In this document: positions 50,972 to 60,375 of the stretch, piece by piece
Position numbering within the stretch: position 1 is the stretch's first letter
Layout of the letters: the number at the start of each line of letters is the position of its first letter
Assembly (NCBI GenBank): GCA_963422565.1
Contig: OY730228.1
Location: 248,001 to 312,000, forward strand
Length of the DNA stretch: 64,000 nucleotides
Source of the DNA: G963422565 sp963422565
Lineage (GTDB): Bacteria; Pseudomonadota; Alphaproteobacteria; MPNO01
Reading direction: 5' to 3'
Notes under the pieces: model-generated
The model's database searches: none
What the model saw: the letters and a program-made list of their open reading frames with translations, nothing else
Told to the model about the DNA's origin: nothing
Made by a program: the position numbers and the translations under genes

Positions 50972-52123
50972 TTAGCCGTCTTTGGAAGAATGCCGTCCCT
51001 TGCGCCCTCTGCCGACCGACGGCCGTCCTGCATATCGCCGCCAGCGTCCGATCGCGATCGCATAGGACAGAATATAGAAGGCGAATAGAAGGGCGCAGGA
51101 GAACAAGGACCAGTCTCGTGTGGGGGGAACCGCGAGGATCAACCCCAGGCTGGCCAACGGCCCGCTCCACATCAGCATTCCGGTAAACGAATTGGCCCGT
51201 TCTCTATTCCCCGACGCGTTCGCGATCCGCTTTCCGAACCGGCGATATACGAGCATATGAAGATGCAGACGGTCCGGCTTGTAAGGCGCACGAGTTCTGG
51301 ATATCTTTCTTATGATAGATACCAGCATTTCAAGGATGGGATAGGCTAGAACGACAACTCCTGTCCATGGAGAAATCGAAGGGTTCCGCGCCGGGATGAT
51401 GATCGCGAACGCGGCCAGAACGATCCCGAGGAAATAGGCGCCCCCATCGCCCAGGAAAAGACGGCCGGAAGGGAAGTTGACCAACAGGAAACCCAAGGAA
51501 ACACCAGCCGTGGCGAAGGACGCCGCGGCCATTTCCCGATCCCCGGCGGTATAGGAAAGCGCCGCCAATGCCACCAGAAGGATAACCGCGGTTCCGCCGA
51601 CCAAACCGTTGAAGCCATCGACGATGTTTATCGCGTGGGCGATACCGGCGATCGTCAACGTCGTGAATGCGATGCCCACGGCCGAAATGGCGAGCAGGCG
51701 GTCGATATCGGAAAATCCGATATGGGTGATTCGGATCCCGGTGAGAAAGCAGAAAGCCAGTCCCGAAAAAAGAGTCGCAAGAAGACGGATCAAGGGCGAC
51801 ACCCGCCCGGTGACATCTTCGGCGAGCCCCACCGCGAACGCGATTCCCGAGCCGATGACGATGGCAGCCAAGAGCCGGGCGACCGGTGGCTCGGACGCGG
51901 CGGCCGCAGCGCAGAGGCCGGCACAGACCGCCAGACCGCCGATCCGCGGCACATCTCCCCGATGGAATTTCTGGACTCCTGCGGTGTTGTCGGTGCTGTA
52001 GCCGCCATGCCAACGCTTGGACCATACGAGAAAGACGCTCGCGGCTAGCGCGACCCCGAAGCCGGCAATGAAGGGACCCGACGCCCCGGCCAGAACGGTT
52101 GCAAGCAACTGATAACTATCCAC
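50972..52123 (-). CDS. Polyprenyl-phosphate sugar-1-phosphate transferase (WecA/MraY family, GT4)
   Basis: Polytopic membrane transferase (383 aa, GTG start at 52123) that starts a lipid-linked glycan by moving HexNAc-1-phosphate to undecaprenyl phosphate. It has about ten hydrophobic segments; VPRIGG near residue 58, the AEDVTGRVSP loop near 101 (ED instead of the usual DD), AINIVDGFNGLVGG near 163, FLGDGGAYFLG near 223 and the C-terminal HLHM motif near 287. It is the last gene of the minus-strand sugar cluster and probably acts as its initiating enzyme. Its codon use is noticeably more AT-tolerant than its neighbours, which is common for O-antigen-type genes. Confidence 0.92.
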   Translation of the reverse strand: MDSYQLLATVLAGASGPFIAGFGVALAASVFLVWSKRWHGGYSTDNTAGVQKFHRGDVPRIGGLAVCAGLCAAAAASEPPVARLLAAIVIGSGIAFAVGLAEDVTGRVSPLIRLLATLFSGLAFCFLTGIRITHIGFSDIDRLLAISAVGIAFTTLTIAGIAHAINIVDGFNGLVGGTAVILLVALAALSYTAGDREMAAASFATAGVSLGFLLVNFPSGRLFLGDGGAYFLGIVLAAFAIIIPARNPSISPWTGVVVLAYPILEMLVSIIRKISRTRAPYKPDRLHLHMLVYRRFGKRIANASGNRERANSFTGMLMWSGPLASLGLILAVPPTRDWSLFSCALLFAFYILSYAIAIGRWRRYAGRPSVGRGRKGRHSSKDG

Positions 52124-52229
52124 GCTTACCCAAATTCACAATCGACACAAGAACGAAACGCCCGTCGGAATCAATTCTCTTTTCGTCATCCGACGTCTTT
52201 TGCCAGGGATCCGATCGGGCATGGACGGG

Positions 52230-53237
52230 TTATTGCGGCGGCGGCTCCGCCGAGGCCGTGAGCTTCCGTTCCCAGGAGAGCGCGGTCCGAACGATGAAGT
52301 CGAGGTCGGCGTAGCGCGGCGACCAGCGCAAAACTTGTTGAAGACGCGACGGGTCGGCCACCAATGCGGGTGGATCTCCCGGTCGGCGCGGACCGGTTCG
52401 GACCTCGATCCGTTTCCCGGCTTGGCGCTGAACGGCTTCGATCACCTCTCGAACCGAACTGCCGCGCCCGTAGCCGCAGTTGAACACGCCGCTGCCGCCG
52501 GATGCCAGATGGTTCAACGCTGCGACATGAGCTTCGGCCAGGTCGGAAACGTGAATGTAATCCCGCAGGCAAGTGCCGTCAGGGGTGTCGTAATCCGCTC
52601 CGAACAGGGTGACGATGTTGCGCGGACCGACGGCCGCGCGGCAAGCGACCGTGATCAGATGTCCGGCGGACGGGCTCGACTGGCCCGCGCGCCCGTCGGG
52701 ATCCGCGCCCGCGACATTGAAATAGCGAAGCACGACACAGCGCAGGCCATGCGCGGCCATCGCATCGCGCAGCATCCATTCGACGACAAGCTTGGACGCG
52801 CCATACGGATTGATGGGCGCCGTGCCGGCGTTCTCGCTTACCGGAAGCTCGTCGGGAATGCCGTAGACCGCCGCGGTGGACGAGTAGACGAACCGCGTCA
52901 CGCCCGCCTCGATGCAGGTCCTTATCAGATTGGCGCTGGTGCCGCTGTTGTTGCGGTAATAGACGAGCGGCTTCGCGACCGATTCGCCGACATCGACGCT
53001 GGCCGCAAAATGCACGACGGCGGTGATTCCGAAGTCGGAGATCGCTCGCTTTACCGCGCCGCGATCGCCCGCATCCGCCTCGATCAGGGGGATGTCGTCC
53101 GCGACCGTCGCCCGCCGCCCTGTCGAGAGATTGTCCAGGACGACGACTCGGTGACCGGCTTTACGAAACGCGAGCACGGCATGTGCGCCGATATAGCCGG
53201 CGCCGCCCGTGATCAGGAGCGTATCCTTACGTGCCAT
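52230..53237 (-). CDS. galE: UDP-glucose 4-epimerase
   Basis: Extended SDR (335 aa) that interconverts UDP-Glc/UDP-Gal or the N-acetyl forms. It has NAD-binding GGAGYIG at residues 11-17, VDVGESV and YYRNN typical of GalE, the active site YSSTAAVYG with YGASK near 145, and RDYIHVSDLAEAHVAAL near 230. Together with the polyprenyl transferase and amino-sugar genes around it, it supplies activated sugar for an envelope polysaccharide. Confidence 0.95.
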   Translation of the reverse strand: MARKDTLLITGGAGYIGAHAVLAFRKAGHRVVVLDNLSTGRRATVADDIPLIEADAGDRGAVKRAISDFGITAVVHFAASVDVGESVAKPLVYYRNNSGTSANLIRTCIEAGVTRFVYSSTAAVYGIPDELPVSENAGTAPINPYGASKLVVEWMLRDAMAAHGLRCVVLRYFNVAGADPDGRAGQSSPSAGHLITVACRAAVGPRNIVTLFGADYDTPDGTCLRDYIHVSDLAEAHVAALNHLASGGSGVFNCGYGRGSSVREVIEAVQRQAGKRIEVRTGPRRPGDPPALVADPSRLQQVLRWSPRYADLDFIVRTALSWERKLTASAEPPPQ

Positions 53238-53392
53238 GCGGATTCTCTACGAGATCGTGTTCGCCGATGTCGCGGTTAGCCTGCCTTGCATCTATTCCGA
53301 GCCGGTCGGAACAAATTCTTATACCGGTTTTCCGTGAGCGGGCGGGACGAAACGGTGCGTCCGCCCTCGCTGCGGGGGCGGGAGCAGGGCGG

Positions 53393-54586
53393 TCATCGCG
53401 CCGACGCCGCCATGCGATCGGCCCGTCGAACCGTTTCGATGATCCGCCTTATGGTCTCGGTATCGAGATAGGCATGGATCGGTAGGCTTACCACCCTCTC
53501 GCACAGGCGCTCCGAGACGGGGAGCCGCTCGCCGGCGACGGGAAAGTCCCGATAGGGCGGCTGGTGATGGAGCGGCCGCGGGTAATATACGGCCGTCGGG
53601 ATCCCGGCGTCGGCGAGACGGCGGCGAAACCCGGTCCGGTCGATGCCCTCGAGCCGCAGCGTATACTGGGACCAGATCGTCCCGATGTCGTCGCCGATGG
53701 TGGGCAACACGATCGAGTTCAACCCGGCGATCCCCTCTCGATACGCCGCGGCGACGGCGTTCCGCTGCGCGATCTCCTCCTCGAAGATGGTCAACTTCTC
53801 AAGAAGCACCGCCGCCTGCAACGTATCGAGCCGGCCGTTCAGGCCAATACGGACATTGTCGTTTCTGTCGGCCCCGGCACCGTGCGCGAGAATAGATCGA
53901 ATCGCTTGCGCCAGATCGCCATCGTCGGTGAACAGGGCACCGCCGTCGCCGTAACAGCCGAGCGGCTTCGAGGGGAAGAAGCTGGTCGTCGTTATCCGCC
54001 CGATGGTGCCGACGCGGCGGCCGCGATACGCGGCGCCAAAACTCTGCGCCGCGTCGCAGAGAATCCAGAGTCCGAGCTGGGTCGCAGCCTCTTCGATCGC
54101 CTCATATTCGGCCGGTCGGCCGAAGAGATCCACGGCGATGACGCCGGCGGGTCGCAGGTCTCGGGCCTCCGCGGCCGCCACACCGCTCGCGAGCGCGCCG
54201 GGATCGAGGTTGAAGCCGTCTTCTACCACATCGAGGAATACCGGGGTCGCGCCGAGCAGAGCCACGGCTTCGGCGGTCGCAACGAAGGTAAAGCTCGGAA
54301 CCAGGACCGCGACGCCCCTCTTCACGCCGAGCGCCATCAGCGCGAGCACCAGCGCGTCGGTTCCGCTCGAGCAGGCGATCGCATGCCGCGCGCCGCAGAA
54401 CTCCGCGAGCCGCTTCTCGATCAGGCCGACCTCCGGACCCATGACGAAGGCGCTGTGATCCAGGACTCGGGAGAGGGCGCGCTCGATCCTGTCGCCAAGC
54501 CGTGCTCTCTGGGCTTTGAGGTCGACGAAGGGGATCATGTCGATGTCGACGACTGAATCCGAATCGAGCGGGCGGAATGCGTTCAT
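53393..54586 (-). CDS. DegT/DnrJ/EryC1-family nucleotide-sugar aminotransferase (WbpE/GnnB-like)
   Basis: PLP aminotransferase (397 aa) that would aminate a UDP-3-keto-hexosamine derivative. It shows FVDLKAQRARLGDRIERAL, GPEVGLIEKRLAEFCGA, CSSGTDALVLALMALGV, the catalytic Lys in TTSFFPSKPLGCYGDGG and LDTLQAAVLLEKLTIFEEEI. The whole profile is very close to Pseudomonas WbpE. The ATG at 54586 gives a 16-residue leader; an ATG at 54538 (MIPFVDL) is the alternative family-like start. The upstream gene is the matching Gfo/Idh/MocA dehydrogenase, 32 bases away, so the pair makes a 3-amino (2,3-diamino) sugar. Confidence 0.93.
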   Translation of the reverse strand: MNAFRPLDSDSVVDIDMIPFVDLKAQRARLGDRIERALSRVLDHSAFVMGPEVGLIEKRLAEFCGARHAIACSSGTDALVLALMALGVKRGVAVLVPSFTFVATAEAVALLGATPVFLDVVEDGFNLDPGALASGVAAAEARDLRPAGVIAVDLFGRPAEYEAIEEAATQLGLWILCDAAQSFGAAYRGRRVGTIGRITTTSFFPSKPLGCYGDGGALFTDDGDLAQAIRSILAHGAGADRNDNVRIGLNGRLDTLQAAVLLEKLTIFEEEIAQRNAVAAAYREGIAGLNSIVLPTIGDDIGTIWSQYTLRLEGIDRTGFRRRLADAGIPTAVYYPRPLHHQPPYRDFPVAGERLPVSERLCERVVSLPIHAYLDTETIRRIIETVRRADRMAASAR

Positions 54587-54618
54587 TGCAGCGTGCTCGC
54601 GAAAAACCGGCGTTAGGG

Positions 54619-55719
54619 TCAGATTGGGCGGTTCGGGCCGGGGGCGGCGCCGTTGCCGCCGGTCGAAGACGGAGGGGCGGTATGCTGCGGTCCATCCCGA
54701 ACGCCGCCTTGCGCGGGCTCCTCCGTCGGAGGCGACGGCCGTTTCGCATGGACGGAGGCATCGATGGCGCAGAGGACCCTCAGGACGTTCAGACCCTCGG
54801 TTCCTCCCGTCAACGGCGGCGCCCCGGTCGTCGCGCATTCCAGGAAATGGGCGCATTCGAGGCGCAGCGGTTCGGCCGGCGCGACGGGAACCGGCTCGGC
54901 CTCGGCCTGGACGGCCATCGCCGTGCCCGGCCTCCAGGACGCGGGCCTTCGAAACAGCCGGAGCTTCGTCGGCCAGTCCTCGCGGTCGTCGAAGACGATC
55001 ATTCCGTCGTCGCCGACCGCGGTCAGCTTTTGTTCCTTGACGAAGTGGAGCCAGGACACGAAGACATGGCCCGAGACCCCGCCCGGAAATTCCAACGCCG
55101 CGACGGCGGAGTCGAGGCCGCCTTTGCCGAGCAGGTTGCTGCCCATGGCGCCGACCCTCCGCGGAGACGCGTCGGTCAGGGACAGGATCATCGAGATGTC
55201 ATGCGGCGCGAAACCCCACAGAGCGTTCTCGGCGCGCCTGAACGCTCTCGTGTCGGTCCGGCTAGTGTGAATATATTGCAACCGCCCTATACAGCCCGCC
55301 TGCACGATACGCTGGAGCTCTCCGAAGCACGGGTGGTAGCGTAGCACGTGACCGACCATCAGGGTCACGCCCTGCGCCGCCGCCGCATCCACCATGCGGA
55401 CGGCATCCTGTTCGAAGACGGCGATCGGCTTCTCGACGAAGACATGCTTGCCGGCCGCGATGGCGGCCAGCGCCAGCCCGGCATGGTCTTCCGCGGGCGT
55501 GGCGATCGCCAGCGCGTCGGTCGCCGAGGTCTCGATCAGGGCTTCCGGAGAGATCGCGGGGACTCCAAATCGTTCCGCCTGCGCGGCTGCGGCGCAGGGG
55601 TCGATATCGCTGACCCCGGCGAGCGCGCCGAGCTCCGCAAAATTCCGCGCGAGGTGCCTTCCCCAATTGCCACAGCCCACAACTCCGACCCGGGGTCCCG
55701 AGAGGCCGTTCATGATCAT
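54619..55719 (-). CDS. Gfo/Idh/MocA-family sugar-nucleotide dehydrogenase (WbpB/GnnA-like)
   Basis: NAD-dependent oxidoreductase (366 aa) that would oxidise C3 of UDP-GlcNAc or UDP-GlcNAcA. Rossmann motif VGVVGCGNWGRHLARNF is at residues 10-26, the conserved catalytic EKP in KHVFVEKPIAV is near 96, MVGHVLRYHPCFGEL near 121 and WGFAPHDISMI near 168. The C-terminal 30 residues are Pro/Gly-rich and probably disordered. It sits directly before the aminotransferase, the order of both wbpB/wbpE and gnnA/gnnB pairs. Confidence 0.92.
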   Translation of the reverse strand: MIMNGLSGPRVGVVGCGNWGRHLARNFAELGALAGVSDIDPCAAAAQAERFGVPAISPEALIETSATDALAIATPAEDHAGLALAAIAAGKHVFVEKPIAVFEQDAVRMVDAAAAQGVTLMVGHVLRYHPCFGELQRIVQAGCIGRLQYIHTSRTDTRAFRRAENALWGFAPHDISMILSLTDASPRRVGAMGSNLLGKGGLDSAVAALEFPGGVSGHVFVSWLHFVKEQKLTAVGDDGMIVFDDREDWPTKLRLFRRPASWRPGTAMAVQAEAEPVPVAPAEPLRLECAHFLECATTGAPPLTGGTEGLNVLRVLCAIDASVHAKRPSPPTEEPAQGGVRDGPQHTAPPSSTGGNGAAPGPNRPI

Positions 55720-55927
55720 TGAAAGCCATGCCTCCGCCCCATCATGGCCGTGACGCCAGACGCCGGCGGCCGCAAACCCGTCACATCCTTACGGCAGAAC
55801 GACGCAGACTCGTCCGGGCGGCGCGTCTCGGGCGCTCTCGGCGCACCGTGTTCCTGCAAGGCTCGGGCGGCTTCAATACTACAATCGACGGGCCGGCGTC
55901 GACTCGTTCGCCGGTCGGCGGGTAAGG

Positions 55928-58243
55928 CTATTTCAGCACGTTCTCCCAACCTCGGTCGATCTCCTCGAAGCCGTCCGAGGCAACGAGATCTATCAGGCGC
56001 GGGCCGGTTTCGAGACGTTGGCCGGCGTCGCGGGTCAGGCGGCGAAACGCGTAGAGCGCGCGGTTGCGCGTGTGATGCGGCGTGAACAGGTCGAGGGGAA
56101 CCGTCACCGACAGTCCGGCGTCCGGCTCCCCGGCGAACGACCCGACCGAGTCCACATCGGTCAGCGTGAGAAAACCGGCGACCCGGATCCCGGTCGAGAA
56201 GCGGCGGCTCAGTTCGACGGTCCCGCCCCAGTCGCCCGCCAGATAGCGGCCGATGCTCAGGTTGGCCCGATAGTTGGAATGCGGCAGGCGATAGTAGAGC
56301 GTGAGATGGCCGGTGATCGCCTGATAGTCGCCAAGGCTCAAGAACCGGTCGAAGCCGCGCTTGCGGACACCGTAGACCTCTCCGCCCAGGGCCCAATCGC
56401 TGGGGCCTGGACGATAGAGGACCTCTCCGCCGAGCCCGACGAACATCTCCTCGAGATAGCCCGCCTTCAGCCGCGCATCGACGCCGGCCGCCATGCTGCG
56501 AATATAGGCGGCCTGCAGGCTGTCGAGGCCGAGACCGCCGCCATTCGCGTAGCGGCCAAAGTCGCGCCGCACCGACGGAAGACCGTTCGCCTCCGGCGCG
56601 GCGGCATCCTCGAATCCGTCCGCCGCGTCCGCTCTGACAGCGCCTCCGATCTCGAGATAGGGCATCGGGCGAAACGTTGACCGTGCGCGGACCAGGGCGC
56701 GGACACCGCGGCTGCCCTCGGACGACGATGGAGCCATGTGGAGCGCGGGCTCGATCGACCAGGTGAATTTCGCGGCGCGGCCGCCGGGTTTCTCTTCGTC
56801 GCGCATTTCCGCACGATCGAACGCCCGATTCGCAACAATATTCTGCCAGATTTCTTGCGGGCTGCCTCTATCTTCGAGGGCGTTTTCCAGGTCCTTGCGG
56901 AGGAGCGAGACACGCGCGGCCTCGACCCCGCGTCGGGAAAGTGCGATCGTGATGATCTCGACCCCCGGCGGCAGCGCGTTGGCGATGATCCGGGCGGCCC
57001 GACCCACGGCGACCGCCGTCCGACCGAAGCGCAGATTCTCGACCGTGACGGCGATCCGGGGGCCGGTGAGGCGAAGATCGATCAGCGCCAGACCCTGCGC
57101 GGCGAGATCCCGGCGGAGGATCCGGGAGATCCTGGGGGCATAGCCGGCCGCAGCGGCCGCGCGCAGGGGTGGTTCCGCCTGCGCCGCGCGTGTCCACGAG
57201 ACGACGACCGAATCGACCGGGAGGTTGAGGACCCGCGCCGCGTCCCGCACCGTCTCGCGGATACGGGGCTGCGACGATGGCGCGCCCTGCGTCGCGACCT
57301 CGACGACGAGTCGGCCCCTCGAATGCGCGATCGATGTGACCGCGAGGCCGCCCGCTTCGACCAGATCGTGAAAGCGGTAGGCGCGGGCGACCGGTCCGAC
57401 CTCGGACTCGTCCGGGGAATCGGAGAGTACGCGCCGCGCCGCCGCTCCGCGCGACAGAAGCCGCAGATCCGGCTCGAGTTTGGCTCGTTCCGGAGGCTTA
57501 TTCAGGTCGATGCTAACCGTGCTGCGCAACTCGAATACCCGACCTTCGAGATAGCTCACGGCTATTCCTATGCCGGGCAGGGGGTTGTATTCGACGCCCG
57601 CGTTCAGCCGCGATCGATCCTCCGGCGTGGCGCCGTCGAGCTCGATCTTCAGGCGGAGCCCGTCGATCCCGGTGAAATAGTCGACGCCGCCGAACAGCGC
57701 CAAGCCTTTGACATCGTCCCGCGCCGCCAGCCGCCCGCGACCGACACCGAAGCTGAGGTCGAAATCGCGCAGCCGCTTGCTGGCGACCAGATACTCGCCC
57801 GGCTGCCTCTCGGGTCGACCGAAGTCGCGGATACCGAAGGCGAGCGCGGGTAGCGCTCTCTTTTCTTCAAGCAGCCGGAGCTTGAAGTCGACGCCGGGTT
57901 CGGACGGGGTCGAACCGCTCCCGCGGCCGTAGAGGAGCGAGGTCTCGAGCCAGGGAAACGCCTGGAAGGAGAGATGCATTCCCGCGGCTTCGCGCGTGTG
58001 CGCATAGCCCAGGGCCAATCTTCCGTCATCGGCGAACCTGGCAGTCGGGGTGCGGACGAGCCCGGCACCGCCGCGGTCGTTGTAGGACCGAACCGCGCCG
58101 TCTTCGCCGGCCGCGGCCTGGGCGGCACCCAGAAACACGGCCAGACCCAGTAAGATGCGCCGCCACGAGGGAGGAGAGCCTTGCATGCGCGTCGGCACCC
58201 ATCGTCTCGGGCCGTCGCGGCCGTTCGCCGACGCTCCGGTCAT
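55928..58243 (-). CDS. yjbH: YjbH-family outer-membrane protein of exopolysaccharide production
   Basis: Large outer-membrane beta-barrel protein (up to 771 aa). YjbH proteins are encoded with exopolysaccharide genes and thought to form part of the secretion path. A signal peptide is visible at residues 20-46 (WRRILLGLAVFLGAAQAAAG), then SYNDRGGAGLVRTPTARFADDGRLALGYAH, a periplasmic region around 300-460, and a C-terminal barrel with alternating strands (YYRLPHSNYRANLSIGRYLAGDWGG). The start at 58243 overlaps the SDR stop (ATGA) but gives an unusually long leader; the ATG at 58186 (MQGSPPSW) gives a normal signal peptide. The usual yjbEFG partners are absent. Confidence 0.9.
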   Translation of the reverse strand: MTGASANGRDGPRRWVPTRMQGSPPSWRRILLGLAVFLGAAQAAAGEDGAVRSYNDRGGAGLVRTPTARFADDGRLALGYAHTREAAGMHLSFQAFPWLETSLLYGRGSGSTPSEPGVDFKLRLLEEKRALPALAFGIRDFGRPERQPGEYLVASKRLRDFDLSFGVGRGRLAARDDVKGLALFGGVDYFTGIDGLRLKIELDGATPEDRSRLNAGVEYNPLPGIGIAVSYLEGRVFELRSTVSIDLNKPPERAKLEPDLRLLSRGAAARRVLSDSPDESEVGPVARAYRFHDLVEAGGLAVTSIAHSRGRLVVEVATQGAPSSQPRIRETVRDAARVLNLPVDSVVVSWTRAAQAEPPLRAAAAAGYAPRISRILRRDLAAQGLALIDLRLTGPRIAVTVENLRFGRTAVAVGRAARIIANALPPGVEIITIALSRRGVEAARVSLLRKDLENALEDRGSPQEIWQNIVANRAFDRAEMRDEEKPGGRAAKFTWSIEPALHMAPSSSEGSRGVRALVRARSTFRPMPYLEIGGAVRADAADGFEDAAAPEANGLPSVRRDFGRYANGGGLGLDSLQAAYIRSMAAGVDARLKAGYLEEMFVGLGGEVLYRPGPSDWALGGEVYGVRKRGFDRFLSLGDYQAITGHLTLYYRLPHSNYRANLSIGRYLAGDWGGTVELSRRFSTGIRVAGFLTLTDVDSVGSFAGEPDAGLSVTVPLDLFTPHHTRNRALYAFRRLTRDAGQRLETGPRLIDLVASDGFEEIDRGWENVLK

Positions 58244-58941
58244 GTTCGCCCATAGACCGGGACCACGGCGCCCCGGGTCACCTGGTTCTCGGCGGAGGCG
58301 AGAAAGACGATGATGCGGGCGACCGAATCGGTCGACGGCCAGCGCCCGTGGTCGACCTCGGGCATCGCGGATCGATTCGCCGGCGTATCCATGATCGACG
58401 GGGCGACCGCGTTGACCCAGATCCCGTCGTCGGCGAGCTCCTCGGCGAGCGACCCGGTGATCGCCGAGACTGCGGCCTTGGAAGCGGAATAGGCCACCAT
58501 GCCGGCGCCGGTGCGCGGTTCGATCCCGGGCCGCGCCGACATGTTGACGATCCGCCCTCCCAGCCCGGTACGGCGGATCGCCGGAATCGCCGCCCGGCAG
58601 CAGAGGTAACAGCTCCGAGCGTTGGTCGCGATCATCGCGTCGAATATCTCGGCCGGGCTGTCCGGGAGTCCTCCCATCGCGAAGCCGCCGGCCAGGTGTA
58701 TCGAGGCCCAGATCGGCCCGACGGTCTTGAAATATGCGGAGACCCGATCCGGGTCGGCGAGGTCGACATCGTGGGTGATATGCAGATCGTCACGACCGGC
58801 GTGAGGGTATCCTTCGAGTTCGGCGGCAATCAGATTGGGAATATGACAGATCGCGCCCGCCGCCAACAGCCGACCGGTAACCGCGACGCCAAGCGCGCCG
58901 GTGCCGCCGGTGACGACCACGCTCCGCCCGGAAAAATCCAT
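58240..58941 (-). CDS. Short-chain dehydrogenase/reductase
   Basis: Classical SDR (233 aa). NAD(P)-binding VTGGTGALG is at residues 9-17, LAGGF near 85, catalytic YSASK near 154, preceded by NMSARPG. The start at 58941 (MDFSGRSV) follows AAGGAAGAGG; a longer upstream frame is not SDR-like. It ends in an ATGA overlap with yjbH. The role in the polysaccharide cluster is unknown; the reading order suggests it could reduce a keto-sugar, but a general metabolic SDR is as likely. Confidence 0.93.
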   Translation of the reverse strand: MDFSGRSVVVTGGTGALGVAVTGRLLAAGAICHIPNLIAAELEGYPHAGRDDLHITHDVDLADPDRVSAYFKTVGPIWASIHLAGGFAMGGLPDSPAEIFDAMIATNARSCYLCCRAAIPAIRRTGLGGRIVNMSARPGIEPRTGAGMVAYSASKAAVSAITGSLAEELADDGIWVNAVAPSIMDTPANRSAMPEVDHGRWPSTDSVARIIVFLASAENQVTRGAVVPVYGRT

Positions 58942-59256
58942 GCCTCTTCCTTTCGCGACCGACGGCTCCCGGAAAGATTTCCGCCAGCCGGGATGTCCTG
59001 TCAACGAGAAGCGGCTGCGGATCGCGCTCATTCATGGACTCGGCGACGGGGTTCGGCGGTTCTCATTTCGGGGGCCGGGACCGGCGGGGGTTGGCAACCG
59101 TCGCGGTTTCGACGAAGAATAAGCGTATGGGACACGGTCCGCGGGCGGGTCGTCGGCGCGCTTGCGGCGGCCTCCGGGTCGTTCCGAACCGAGATCCCGG
59201 TCAGCGCATCGCGGATGCGCATCGTCGTTGGAGGCAATGAATGGGAGACCTGACTC
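58942..59256. other. Divergent intergenic region
   Basis: A 315-base region between the SDR/yjbH operon (minus) and the TRAP binding protein (plus). The best plus-strand promoter candidate is TTGGCA (59091-59096) with AAGAAT (59115-59120) after 18 bases, five of six and four of six matches. No small gene or repeat was evident. Confidence 0.3.
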
Positions 59257-60306
59257 ATGTCGAGCCATAGAAGCCGTGCGCGTTCGGCCACTCTTGCCGC
59301 GCTTTGCGCCGGCACCGTGGTCACCGCCCTGGCGCTGCAGCCGCAAGAGGCGGCGGCGCAGAAGACCTTCCACATCAAGATCGGTTTCGCGACGATCAAC
59401 GATCCACAGCATGATTGGGGCGTGCGGATCGGCGAAGAGCTCAAGAAGCGGAGCGGCGGCCGGCTCACCTACGCCGTCTTTCCGGCCAGCCAGCTCGGCA
59501 AGATTCCCCGGCAGGTCGAGGGCCTCCAACTCGGGACTCAGGAGATGTTCCTGACCCCGCCAGGTTTCTTCGTCGGGGTCAACCCGGCCTTCATGGTTCC
59601 CGATACGCCGGGGGTCTATGCGAGCCATGAGCACGGCCACAAGGCCCTCACCGATCCCGAATTCCGCACGCCGTTTCTTGCCCTCGGCGAAAAGAAGGGC
59701 GTGCTCGGGGCCGGCCTGATCATCTATGACGGCACGTCGATCGCCAGCCTCAAGCCGATTCGCAAACCCGAAGACATCTCCGGGCGCAAGATCAGGGTGC
59801 TCGCGACGCCGATGGAGCGGGCGGTCCCCGCGCAGTTCGGCGGTACCGGGGTCCCGATCCCCTATACCGAGGTCGTGCCGGCGCTGCAGCGCGGCGTGGT
59901 GGACGGTTGCCGCTCCACGCTGGTGGTCATGGGCTACAGCAAGTTCCAGTCGGTGACCAAGTTCATCACCGTGCTGAATGGTGGCTATATCCCCACCGGA
60001 ACCTGGGTCAGCAAGGCTTGGGCCAACAAGCTCCCGGCGGATCTGCGCGAAATGGTGATGACGGTCCCGGGCGAGCTCGAAGACTGGGCAGCCAACCATG
60101 CCATGAACAATGTGGAGAAGATGAAGGGGGTCTGGCGCGATGCCGGCGCCGAAGTGATCTATTTCTCGCAGGAAGATCAGGAGCGCTATCTCGCCAAGCT
60201 GCGTCCGCTCGGGGACGAGTTCCTCGGCAAGCACGACAACGAGCAGGTGCGGGAGATCTACGCCCTGTTCAAGAAGGTCTTGGAGAAGCACCGTCCGAAG
60301 ACGTAG
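59257..60306 (+). CDS. dctP: TRAP-type C4-dicarboxylate/organic-acid binding protein DctP
   Basis: Periplasmic solute-binding protein (349 aa) of a TRAP transporter. The signal peptide is residues 1-34 (cut near EAAAQ). The DctP fold is clear: KIGFATINDPQHDWGVRIGEELKKRSGG, FPASQLGKIPRQVEGLQLGTQEM, ISGRKIRVLATPMERAV with the ligand-salt-bridge Arg, and ALQRGVVDGCRSTLVVM near 210. A strong terminator follows. The DctQ/DctM permease genes that should come next are missing apart from a C-terminal DctM stump, so the protein may be orphaned. Confidence 0.93.
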   Translation: MSSHRSRARSATLAALCAGTVVTALALQPQEAAAQKTFHIKIGFATINDPQHDWGVRIGEELKKRSGGRLTYAVFPASQLGKIPRQVEGLQLGTQEMFLTPPGFFVGVNPAFMVPDTPGVYASHEHGHKALTDPEFRTPFLALGEKKGVLGAGLIIYDGTSIASLKPIRKPEDISGRKIRVLATPMERAVPAQFGGTGVPIPYTEVVPALQRGVVDGCRSTLVVMGYSKFQSVTKFITVLNGGYIPTGTWVSKAWANKLPADLREMVMTVPGELEDWAANHAMNNVEKMKGVWRDAGAEVIYFSQEDQERYLAKLRPLGDEFLGKHDNEQVREIYALFKKVLEKHRPKT

Positions 60307-60332
60307 CGCATTGCGCTTCGACGGGTCGTCCG

Positions 60333-60358
60333 AAGGGGCCGCGCCGGCGCGGCCCCTT
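60333..60358 (+). terminator. Rho-independent terminator after dctP
   Basis: A 12-bp perfect stem (AAGGGGCCGCGC / GCGCGGCCCCTT) with a 2-base loop starts 27 bases after the dctP stop and is followed by CTTACGTTC, a weak T-rich tail. It is the clearest terminator-like structure in the window and would cut dctP off from the downstream stump. Confidence 0.75.
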
Positions 60359-60375
60359 CTTACGTTCGGGCGACC

